From CASQEL01 sp036655975 (GTDB lineage Bacteria > Desulfobacterota > Desulfovibrionia > Desulfovibrionales > Desulfovibrionaceae), in the NCBI GenBank assembly GCA_036655975.1, contig JAVVPD010000099.1:1-7531 (forward strand): a DNA stretch of 7,531 nt, given 5' to 3'. Positions 1 through 5,021 of the stretch are shown in pieces. Numbering within the stretch: position 1 is the stretch's first letter; each line of letters begins with the position of its first letter. A model generated the notes under the pieces. The model worked only from the letters and a program-made list of their open reading frames with translations. It had not been told where the DNA came from and did not search any database. The position numbers and the translations under genes are program-made.

Positions 1-743
1 GGAGGCTCGTCAAAGGTGGAGCTGACCACTTCCGCTTTTTTAACCGTGCGTTCCATATCGGTTACTTCTTCAGGACGCTCGTCAATCAACAGCACAATGA
101 GGTATACATCGGGGTGATTGGCATTAATGGCATTGGCCATGGACTGTAAGAGCATGGTTTTGCCGGTGCGCGGTGGAGCCACAATCAAACCGCGTTGTCC
201 CCGCCCGATGGGCGACATGATGTCGATCACGCGGTTGGAAAGGTTTTTGTCCCCGTGCTCCATAACCATTTGGCTGTCAGGATAAATGGGCGTAAGGTTG
301 TCAAAAAGAACAAGATTTTTGGCATTTTCAGGGGGTTCGAAGCCGATTTCGGTTACTTTGAGTAGCGCGAAATAGCGTTCCCCTTCTTTGGGGGGGCGAA
401 TTTGGCCTGAAACCACATCGCCTTTGCGGAGGGCGAAACGCCGGATTTGGGAGGGTGAAACGTAGATGTCGTCTGGGCCGGGCATGTAACTGCACAAGGG
501 AGAACGCAAAAAACCAAAACCGTCAGGAAGAATTTCCAGTACCCCGTCACCAAAAATGGAACCATTTTGGGAGGCGCAGTTTTGCAAGAGGGCAAAAATT
601 AATTCTTGTTTACGCATGGAACTGGCATTTTCAACGTCAAACTGTTCTGCCAATTCCATGAGTTCTTGCATACTCTTGGTTTTAAGGTCGGTTAGACTCA
701 TACCGTTTTCCGAAATAATCGAGGGAGCTTTTTTTTTCCGCAT
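1..743 (-). CDS. rho: Transcription termination factor Rho, N-terminal ~60% (3' end outside window)
   Basis: Rho is a hexameric RNA helicase that loads on unstructured C-rich RNA and ends transcription in the cytoplasm. About 247 codons are visible. Seen in order from the longer start: the Rho N-terminal helical domain beginning MSLTDLK (residues 15-21), the cold-shock-like RNA-binding domain with GFGFLRS and DDIYVSPSQIRRF, the linker with RPPKEGERYFALL, then the P-loop APPRTGKT (Lys195). LLIDERPEEVT (Glu222, matching the catalytic Glu211 of E. coli) follows, and the frame runs off the edge in STFDEP. The second Walker B Asp and the Q/R loops are outside. The start is uncertain. ATG at 743 adds a Lys-rich leader (MRKKKAPS), while ATG at 701 aligns exactly with the E. 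coli start and places the P-loop Lys at 181, as there. Both have only weak GGA-type ribosome sites. The frame is open upstream to a stop at 836-834. Identity is certain; the start is about 60:40 for 743. Confidence 0.96.
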   Translation of the reverse strand, partial: MRKKKAPSIISENGMSLTDLKTKSMQELMELAEQFDVENASSMRKQELIFALLQNCASQNGSIFGDGVLEILPDGFGFLRSPLCSYMPGPDDIYVSPSQIRRFALRKGDVVSGQIRPPKEGERYFALLKVTEIGFEPPENAKNLVLFDNLTPIYPDSQMVMEHGDKNLSNRVIDIMSPIGRGQRGLIVAPPRTGKTMLLQSMANAINANHPDVYLIVLLIDERPEEVTDMERTVKKAEVVSSTFDEP

Positions 744-790
744 AAGAATCCAATAGTGCTTGTGTGGTATGGATGACACGAAAGGGGGGC

Positions 791-809
791 ATACGCACGG
801 CGTGCATAC
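791..809 (-). promoter_or_regulatory. Hairpin followed by C-run in the rho leader
   Basis: Read as minus-strand RNA, GUAUGCAC and GUGCGUAU pair over eight positions (two G-U) around a three-base GCC loop. The arm is followed directly by six C and three U. The tail is not a U-tract, so this is not a standard intrinsic terminator. A structured element next to a C-run, 50-90 nt before the rho start, would fit Rho loading on its own leader (autogenous control is known for E. coli rho), but that is inference. Confidence 0.4.
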
Positions 810-850
810 ACTCAAGTAGGGATGATTGGGAGACTAATGTGTACCTGAAC

Positions 851-876
851 GTGAATATGCACCAAGGCAAATTCAC
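851..876 (-). promoter_or_regulatory. Imperfect inverted repeat in the rho leader
   Basis: On the minus strand GTGAATTTGC and GCATATTCAC pair over nine of ten positions (one T-T mismatch) with a six-base loop CTTGGT. The element lies just after the start of the small upstream ORF. A second copy of TGTGAAT (plus-strand ATTCACA at 884-890 and 871-877) overlaps that ORF's ribosome site and ATG. It could pair with the same ATTCAC arm, so two exclusive folds are possible. Function is not shown. Confidence 0.45.
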
Positions 877-952
877 AAAAAACATTCACACCTGCCTACA
901 ACATATACCGTTGTACAAGACAAAATGTAAGTAAAGACAGTTTGCAGAGTCT

Positions 953-981
953 CTTATAACGTTCATGGACAAAAAAGGCAA
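953..981 (-). promoter_or_regulatory. Candidate sigma70-type promoter for rho
   Basis: On the minus strand TTGCCT (981-976, 4/6 to TTGACA) is followed by a 17-bp spacer and TATAAG (958-953, 5/6 to TATAAT). It begins just after the carD stop codon, and the predicted start near 946 would give a leader of about 200 nt (ATG 743) or 245 nt (ATG 701). The spacing is optimal and the position sensible. Single matches of this quality do occur by chance. Confidence 0.5.
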
Positions 982-987
982 GAAAAA

Positions 988-1518
988 TTATTTTTTAATT
1001 TCTTCGGCTACAGGAAGCGTTTCAGCAGGGACTACGAGGAAGCTCTGAATATGTTCGCGTATCTGTAGTTCCGGTATTTGAAGAACTTCAGCAATTTCGC
1101 CCACAACAAGTACCATGGCTTGTTCGAGCAGGCGGCGCTCACCAAAGGACAATTCTTTTGTGCGACCAATCAGCATAAGTTCACGTAACACGAGGGCCAC
1201 ATCGCTGAGATCATTACTTTTCAGTTTTTCAGAATATTCTCTGTAGCGTCTGTTCCAGTTTTGCCCGGTGTAAATTTGCCCGCTGCTCGGATCGGCGGAC
1301 AGGGTGTCTAAAATTGTTTGGGCTTGCTCTGTGGTAATAAGACAGCGTAAACCAACATTGCTTGCATTGGCGACAGGTACCATTAGGGTGATGTTGTTGG
1401 TTAGAATGCGTACTATGTAAAATTCATACGAAACACCTCCAACGGTCTGTTTGTCGATGGATTCAATTTTACCCACACCTTGGGCGGGGTAGACTACGAG
1501 ATCGTCATTGGTGAACAA
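988..1518 (-). CDS. carD: CarD/CdnL family RNA polymerase-binding transcription regulator
   Basis: CarD-type proteins bind the RNA polymerase beta subunit through an N-terminal Tudor-like domain and steady the open promoter complex, mainly at rRNA and housekeeping promoters. The product is 176 aa. Residues 1-58 (FTNDDLVVYPAQGVGKIE onward) form the CarD/TRCF-RID domain. The helical C-terminal domain follows, with NWNRRYREY carrying the conserved tryptophan (Trp88) that contacts DNA at the upstream edge of the bubble. A GTG two codons upstream (1524-1522) also opens the frame, but the ribosome site GAGGAG at 1529-1524 overlaps that GTG and sits five bases before TTG at 1518. I therefore choose TTG, which gives the usual MF-start of relatives. 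It lies between pth and rho with its own possible promoter. Family is sure; the exact regulon is unknown. Confidence 0.93.
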   Translation of the reverse strand: MFTNDDLVVYPAQGVGKIESIDKQTVGGVSYEFYIVRILTNNITLMVPVANASNVGLRCLITTEQAQTILDTLSADPSSGQIYTGQNWNRRYREYSEKLKSNDLSDVALVLRELMLIGRTKELSFGERRLLEQAMVLVVGEIAEVLQIPELQIREHIQSFLVVPAETLPVAEEIKK

Positions 1519-1529
1519 GGGCACTCCTC
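1516..1529 (-). promoter_or_regulatory. Ribosome binding site and TTG start of carD
   Basis: GAGGAG (1529-1524 on the minus strand), a 5-nt gap, then TTG (1518-1516). The same GAGGAG overlaps the upstream in-frame GTG, leaving it no usable spacing, so this site decides the start. Confidence 0.7.
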
Positions 1530-1535
1530 AACATA

Positions 1536-1575
1536 ATTTTGTACTATTTGAGAATACTAGCGTATTGCTGAACAA
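1536..1575 (-). promoter_or_regulatory. Weak promoter-like match upstream of carD
   Basis: In the pth-carD gap the minus strand carries TGGACT, 17 bp, then TAGTAT, each 4/6 to the sigma70 hexamers, placed shortly before the carD ribosome site. Both boxes are mediocre. It is listed because the 107-nt gap is larger than the neighbouring ones and could hold a separate carD promoter. Confidence 0.28.
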
Positions 1576-1588
1576 GAGTCCAGTACAA

Positions 1589-1615
1589 CGTGAAAATATG
1601 CCCTAAATCTTCACG
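1589..1615 (-). other. Hairpin between pth and carD
   Basis: On the minus strand CGTGAAGAT and ATTTTCACG form a nine-pair stem (one G-U) with a nine-base loop, 11 nt after the pth stop. The downstream bases (TTGTACTGG) are not a U-tract, so it is unlikely to be an efficient intrinsic terminator. It may protect or punctuate the transcript. Confidence 0.4.
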
Positions 1616-1625
1616 CGGGTAAAGC

Positions 1626-2228
1626 TTATTCCGGCCGTACTTTACTTGAAAATTGGCTGGTGGCCAAGCTGCCTTGGGCGGCATACACTTGCAATGCCTC
1701 AAGAGCTTTAGGGAATACACCAGAAAGCAGGGTGGAATCTTCCGGCGCGGGGCGACCCAACACCCATGGGGTTACATCTCCAGCACCAGGCGGTCGACCG
1801 ATGCCCACACGCAAGCGATGAAAATCGGGAGTGCCAAGCATTTGGTTGATGGATTTTAAGCCATTATGCCCGGCATTGCCGCCTCCAGTTTTAAAGCGTA
1901 AAAAGCCGGGTTTAATGTCCAATTCGTCATGAATCACCACGGCCTGATCGGGGCTAAGGCGGTGCCAAGCCATGAGTGGCTGGGCGCATTCTCCACTCAA
2001 ATTCATGAAAGTCTGGGGCTTGGCTACCAGCCACCAGCCACTGTCCTTGGGCAGTGTGCAACGCCATAACAGGCATTTGAACTTAGTGCCTGTCAGGCTT
2101 TCCACGCGTCCGTCCCGCTCGCACAGTGCCAGCAGCTTGTCCACAATGGTAAAGCCGATATTGTGGCGGGTTCCTTCATATTGTTGGCCGGGGTTGCCAA
2201 GACCGATAAAAACGCCTTCATAATTCAT
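1626..2228 (-). CDS. pth: Peptidyl-tRNA hydrolase
   Basis: Pth cleaves the ester bond of peptidyl-tRNAs that drop off the ribosome, recycling the tRNA; it is a small essential cytosolic enzyme. The 200-aa product is close to the usual 190-200. Active-site residues are all present: Asn12 and His22 in GLGNPGQQYEGTRHN, Met75-Asn76 in KPQTFMNLSG, Asp101 in HDELD, and Asn122 in GGGNAGHNGLKS. The ATG at 2228 is chosen because family alignment begins there (MNYEGVFIGLGNPG). The frame stays open upstream to an ATG at 2426, but that extension has no family resemblance and lies wholly inside the hydrolase gene. The start overlaps the hydrolase stop as ATGA, with no strong ribosome site, so translation is probably coupled to the upstream gene. 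Confidence 0.97.
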   Translation of the reverse strand: MNYEGVFIGLGNPGQQYEGTRHNIGFTIVDKLLALCERDGRVESLTGTKFKCLLWRCTLPKDSGWWLVAKPQTFMNLSGECAQPLMAWHRLSPDQAVVIHDELDIKPGFLRFKTGGGNAGHNGLKSINQMLGTPDFHRLRVGIGRPPGAGDVTPWVLGRPAPEDSTLLSGVFPKALEALQVYAAQGSLATSQFSSKVRPE

Positions 2229-3163
2229 ACAATGCTCGTGGCTACAGAGGTGTTTGGGGGGGCATCCGAGCACAGTGGATGCAGGGGCAGGCCGAGCTCC
2301 GCGCAACGCCGCCCTATATGCGTGGCAATTTCGGCGGCATAAGTAGGCACCAGCGGGGCCATGTGTCCACCACCGCTGACTATAAACATTTTTTTGTCGC
2401 GTGCGGCGAGCTGTGCAAAGAGGCATTCCATAAAATCTTGTGTGAATAAGGCGTCATTACGTGCGGTGATGACATCAACAGGGCAGGTAATGTTCCCTGC
2501 CTGCGTGGCTTTTTCCAGATTAGTGGTGAACAGGCTGGCGATAAAGGCCAGTGGATAGGAAAAACGCACGGTACCGCCGGAAAGATCGGCACCTTTGCCG
2601 CCGTGGCAGATTCGGAACAGGCTGAGATACATAGGAATACAGATGGGCGCGCGTGGCACAAGGCGAGCCAAACGGCAAATGCCTCGCAACAAGCCTTTGT
2701 ACCAGCGTGCTAGAGGCTTGAACAGGGTCACTTCAATGGCCCGTGGATGGTCAGGCAAGAGCGTGCATAATAAAAATACGGCCGCCAGCGGGCTATTTTG
2801 TGGCCCACAGGCATGGGCTAGCGCCAAAATACCGCCTTGGCTGTGACCGGCAAGCACCACCGGCCCGCTGAAATGTGCATGGGCCCATGTAAGGGTATCA
2901 CGACCATTACCCAAGATATCTTCAAAAGTGAAAATTTTCTTGATACGTGGGCTTTTGCCATGGCTTAAGGGGTGCAGGCCCACCACGTTAAAACCTTGAT
3001 CCACCAGCACTTGTAAAAAACGTTGATAATATAAGGGGCAGGACATGGTGCCGGGATAGAATACAAGCGTGGTGGCGGCAGAGTCGCGGGCCCACACGGA
3101 CAGCACCACGGGGACACCGCCAGAGTGGATTTGGAATTCGTCATACGTGTACGAACATTGCAT
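2225..3163 (-). CDS. Alpha/beta hydrolase (serine hydrolase), substrate unknown
   Basis: A 312-aa alpha/beta hydrolase-fold enzyme of the S33/lysophospholipase-like type. A small hydrophobic strand with FYPGT (35-39), in the oxyanion region, is followed by the nucleophile elbow GHSQGG with Ser108. A basic and aromatic lid-like segment lies at about 145-190, the acid Asp237 is in TARNDALF, and His267 is in SGGGHM, so the triad looks complete. There is no signal peptide, so it is probably cytosolic. The ATG at 3163 is chosen because GAGGA sits seven bases before it; the longer GTG start (3202) would fall inside the intergenic hairpin. It lies between rplY and pth, which are adjacent in many proteobacteria, and shares an ATGA overlap with pth, so it is co-translated with it. 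The esterase, lipase or acyl-hydrolase substrate cannot be read from sequence. Confidence 0.88.
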   Translation of the reverse strand: MQCSYTYDEFQIHSGGVPVVLSVWARDSAATTLVFYPGTMSCPLYYQRFLQVLVDQGFNVVGLHPLSHGKSPRIKKIFTFEDILGNGRDTLTWAHAHFSGPVVLAGHSQGGILALAHACGPQNSPLAAVFLLCTLLPDHPRAIEVTLFKPLARWYKGLLRGICRLARLVPRAPICIPMYLSLFRICHGGKGADLSGGTVRFSYPLAFIASLFTTNLEKATQAGNITCPVDVITARNDALFTQDFMECLFAQLAARDKKMFIVSGGGHMAPLVPTYAAEIATHIGRRCAELGLPLHPLCSDAPPNTSVATSIV

Positions 3164-3175
3164 CGGGTGATCCTC
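3161..3175 (-). promoter_or_regulatory. Ribosome binding site and ATG of the alpha/beta hydrolase
   Basis: GAGGA (3175-3171 on the minus strand), a 7-nt gap, then ATG (3163-3161). It is the best site among the in-frame starts (GTG 3202, ATG 3184, ATG 3163). Confidence 0.75.
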
Positions 3176-3194
3176 ATGACACATGCCAGCGCAA

Positions 3195-3230
3195 ATAACC
3201 ACCAGTTCCCCGTAAGGAACTGGTGGTTAT
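3195..3230 (-). terminator. Perfect 15-bp hairpin after rplY, probable intrinsic terminator
   Basis: ATAACCACCAGTTCC and GGAACTGGTGGTTAT are exact reverse complements around a six-base loop, 22 nt past the rplY stop. On the minus strand the 3' side runs GGTTATTTGC, a short U-rich tail, so moderate termination or attenuation before the hydrolase is likely. As a near-perfect palindrome it could also act as an mRNA-stabilising end. There is no U-tract on the plus strand, and no plus-strand gene to terminate. Confidence 0.6.
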
Positions 3231-3252
3231 ACGATATCGAGAACCGCAGAAA

Positions 3253-3861
3253 TTATTCTGCAGCGTCTGCAGCTTCTGCAGCCGTATCTTCAGCGGTCTT
3301 GGAAAGAACCGAGACCACAGCGTAATTGCTATGATAATCAGCCACAACGCCAGCGGGCAGCACAACATCCGTCACGGTGATAGTGGTGTTGATATCCATA
3401 TTGCTAACATCAATGGTTATTTTCTTGGGCATATCCAAAGGCTTGCTGATAAGCACCATGCTTTCACGATAGGTTTCCAGCTTGCCGCCGGCCTTCACGC
3501 CACGGGAGGTGCCGATAAATTCTACGGGTACACTAATTTTGACCTTTTTCTGCAAGTCCACGCCAAAGAAATCAATGTGTTTGAATTCTTTTTTGAAGGG
3601 ATGGTATTGTACTTGCCATACCAACACTGGGTGCACCATCTTGGTACCGTTGTCGTCAATTTCTAGATTGAACACGGAAGTGCGGCCCATTTCGTTGTAC
3701 ATCTTTTGCAGGGGCAATGTTTCGGCCTGCACAGGAATATTTTCACCAGCGGCGGTGTAATATACACCGGGCACCAGCTTTTCGGTACGCAAGCGGCGGT
3801 TAAAGCCCTTGCCGAGGCCGTCACGTTTTTTCACTGTCAAAGTTTTTTCGATGGTGGACAT
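3253..3861 (-). CDS. rplY: Large-subunit ribosomal protein bL25, long TL5/CTC form
   Basis: bL25 binds 5S rRNA in the central protuberance of the 50S subunit. This 202-aa protein is the two-domain TL5/CTC form rather than the ~95-aa E. coli form. Residues 1-90 are the 5S-binding beta domain (VKKRDGLGKGFNRRLR, VPGVYY, VHPVLVWQVQYHPFKKEFKHIDFF). Residues 95-185 are the CTC C-terminal domain (VPVEFIGTSRGVKAGGKLE). The last dozen residues are an acidic Ala-rich tail of (D/E)AA units, encoded by a 9-bp tandem repeat. The start is clear: AAGGAG at 3875-3870, eight bases before ATG 3861. It follows prs by 44 nt and is probably co-transcribed with it; a strong hairpin comes after the stop. Confidence 0.97.
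   Translation of the reverse strand: MSTIEKTLTVKKRDGLGKGFNRRLRTEKLVPGVYYTAAGENIPVQAETLPLQKMYNEMGRTSVFNLEIDDNGTKMVHPVLVWQVQYHPFKKEFKHIDFFGVDLQKKVKISVPVEFIGTSRGVKAGGKLETYRESMVLISKPLDMPKKITIDVSNMDINTTITVTDVVLPAGVVADYHSNYAVVSVLSKTAEDTAAEAADAAE
3257..3283 (-). repeat. 9-bp tandem repeat, three copies, in the 3' end of rplY
   Basis: Plus-strand units TCTGCAGC plus one variable base occur three times in a row without gaps, each containing the palindrome CTGCAG. They encode the repeating (D/E)-Ala-Ala tail of bL25. The length is a multiple of three, so copy-number change would lengthen or shorten the tail without a frameshift. Confidence 0.8.
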
Positions 3862-3905
3862 GGTGTTTTCTCCTTACTGACTTCCGCTGATGCGGGAGTA
3901 AAATT

Positions 3906-4850
3906 CTATACAAAAAGTACGCTGACGGATGACCCGGTGTGAATATTATGAATGGTCTTGCCGAGCAGTGCCGCCACAGACAAAGTTTTAATTTTAGGGC
4001 AAGCGTGGGCTTTGTCCCCAAGGGGAATGGTATCGGTGATGAGCACCTGATTGATGTTTGAATTGTTCAGGCGTTCAATGGCTGGGCCAGAAAGCACCCC
4101 GTGTGCGGCGCAGGCAATAATTTCTGCGGCACCGTAGTTACGCAATACTTCTGCTCCGGCGCACAAAGTGCCGGCGGTGTCGATCATGTCATCCACCATA
4201 ATGGCAAATTTGTCTTTTACATCCCCGATAACGTGCATAGCTTGCGCCTGATTGGGACGATCGCGGCGTTTGTCAATAATGGCAAGGCCTGCATCCAGTC
4301 TTTTGGCATAGGCCCTAGCGCGCTCCACCCCGCCCGCATCGGGCGAAACAATTACCGCATTTTTGATGGTGGGCAATTGGCGAATATATTCTAACATGAC
4401 CGGTGCTGCGTACATATTATCAACAGGGCAGTCAAAAAATCCTTGAATTTGTCCCGCATGCAGGTCAACGGTGACCACGCGCTGTGCCCCAGCCACGCGC
4501 AAAAAGTCAGACACCATTTTGGCGCTGATGGGCGCGCGCGGGCTGACCTTACGGTCTTGACGCGCATAGCCAAAATACGGAATAACCGCCGTTATGCGCC
4601 CTGCACTGGCCCGCTTGAGGGCATCAAGCATGAGGCATAATTGCATAAGGTTATCATTGACAGGGGCACAGGTAGGCTGCACGACAAAAACATCGTCCCC
4701 GCGCACATTGTCGCTGATTTCGACCCGAGTTTCCCCGTCACTAAAAGTAGTGGCAAGGGCAGGGGTGAGCTGGCAGCCTAGATGGTTACAAATAGCTTTT
4801 GCAAGCTCGGGATTGGCTGATCCGGTGACGATCTTCAGGTCGTTGTACAT
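3906..4850 (-). CDS. prs: Ribose-phosphate pyrophosphokinase (PRPP synthetase)
   Basis: Prs transfers pyrophosphate from ATP to ribose 5-phosphate, making PRPP for purine, pyrimidine, NAD, His and Trp synthesis in the cytosol. The 314-aa length matches class I enzymes (~315). Visible motifs are FSDGETRVEI (36-45), the ATP-side YFGYARQDRK (92-101), VDLHAGQIQGFFD with His131, the ribose-5-phosphate region SPDAGGVERAR (Asp171), KRRDRPN with catalytic Lys194 and Arg196, and the PRPP loop VDDMIDTAGTL (219-229). All expected catalytic residues are present. ATG 4850 has AAGGG six bases upstream and starts where the family starts. It lies 92 nt after tRNA-Gln and 44 nt before rplY, the order found in many proteobacteria. 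Confidence 0.98.
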   Translation of the reverse strand: MYNDLKIVTGSANPELAKAICNHLGCQLTPALATTFSDGETRVEISDNVRGDDVFVVQPTCAPVNDNLMQLCLMLDALKRASAGRITAVIPYFGYARQDRKVSPRAPISAKMVSDFLRVAGAQRVVTVDLHAGQIQGFFDCPVDNMYAAPVMLEYIRQLPTIKNAVIVSPDAGGVERARAYAKRLDAGLAIIDKRRDRPNQAQAMHVIGDVKDKFAIMVDDMIDTAGTLCAGAEVLRNYGAAEIIACAAHGVLSGPAIERLNNSNINQVLITDTIPLGDKAHACPKIKTLSVAALLGKTIHNIHTGSSVSVLFV

Positions 4851-4895
4851 TATGTGCCCTTAGAAGGTCTATCCTGTGACCCTCTATACTTTGAT

Positions 4896-4917
4896 AGCCC
4901 TTCGCATGCGTAGGGCT
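4896..4917 (-). other. Hairpin between tRNA-Gln and prs
   Basis: On the minus strand AGCCCT and AGGGCT pair around ACGCATGCGA, which itself contains the palindrome CGCATGCG and can extend the stem past an A-A mismatch. There is no U-tract after it. The position, 26 nt past the tRNA CCA and 45 nt before the prs start, would suit an RNA-processing or mRNA 5'-end structure. That role is inference. Confidence 0.4.
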
Positions 4918-4942
4918 TCTGAGGTATGGGAATACTTTGTAA

Positions 4943-5018
4943 TGGCTGGGGTGGAAGGATTTGAACCCTCGGATGACTGGACCAAAACCAGTTGCCTTAC
5001 CTACTTGGCTACACCCCA
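4943..5018 (-). tRNA. tRNA-Gln (anticodon TTG)
   Basis: A 76-nt cloverleaf with the CCA encoded. The acceptor stem TGGGGTG pairs with CACCCCA and the discriminator is G. The D arm is GCC...GGC, and the anticodon stem ACTGG/CCAGT holds loop TTTTGGT, giving anticodon TTG, which reads CAA (and CAG by wobble). The T arm is GAGGG-TTCAAAT-CCTTC with one G-U pair. The U1-A72 pair fits the weak first pair of bacterial glutamine tRNAs. It begins 3 nt after the ispE stop, so it is almost certainly cut from the ispE transcript by RNase P and 3' processing. The same tRNA lies between ispE and prs in other proteobacteria. Confidence 0.97.
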
Positions 5019-5021
5019 GTA

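Larger units (their letters stand above)
682..885 (-). other. Possible 67-codon upstream ORF overlapping the rho start
   Basis: An ATG at 885-883 is preceded by CAGG five bases upstream, a better ribosome site than either rho start has. The frame differs from rho and runs through both candidate rho starts, stopping with TAA at 684-682, about 17 nt inside the shorter rho reading frame. The peptide begins MFFVNLPWCIF and ends in a charged stretch; I recognise no family. E. coli rho has a short leader peptide gene (rhoL) upstream, so a leader role by coupling or interference is imaginable. That is inference, and this could equally be a chance ORF in the leader. Confidence 0.25.

Noticed and set aside
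978..1006. A/T-rich inverted stretch at the carD stop as a terminator
   Set aside because: The only pairing is a short A-T stem (AAAAA/TTTTT) with no GC core, too weak for intrinsic termination.
2229..2426. N-terminal extension of pth to ATG 2426 (66 extra residues)
   Set aside because: The extension falls inside the hydrolase coding region, is rich in Arg/Cys/Ala as out-of-frame translation tends to be, and peptidyl-tRNA hydrolases begin at the MNYEGVFIGLGNPG segment.
3164..3202. Hydrolase start at GTG 3202
   Set aside because: The codon lies inside the perfect intergenic hairpin, while ATG 3163 has GAGGA at good spacing.
3223..3666. 147-codon plus-strand ORF antisense to rplY
   Set aside because: It lies wholly opposite a certain ribosomal protein gene, shows no recognisable domain, and has no supporting neighbours on the plus strand.
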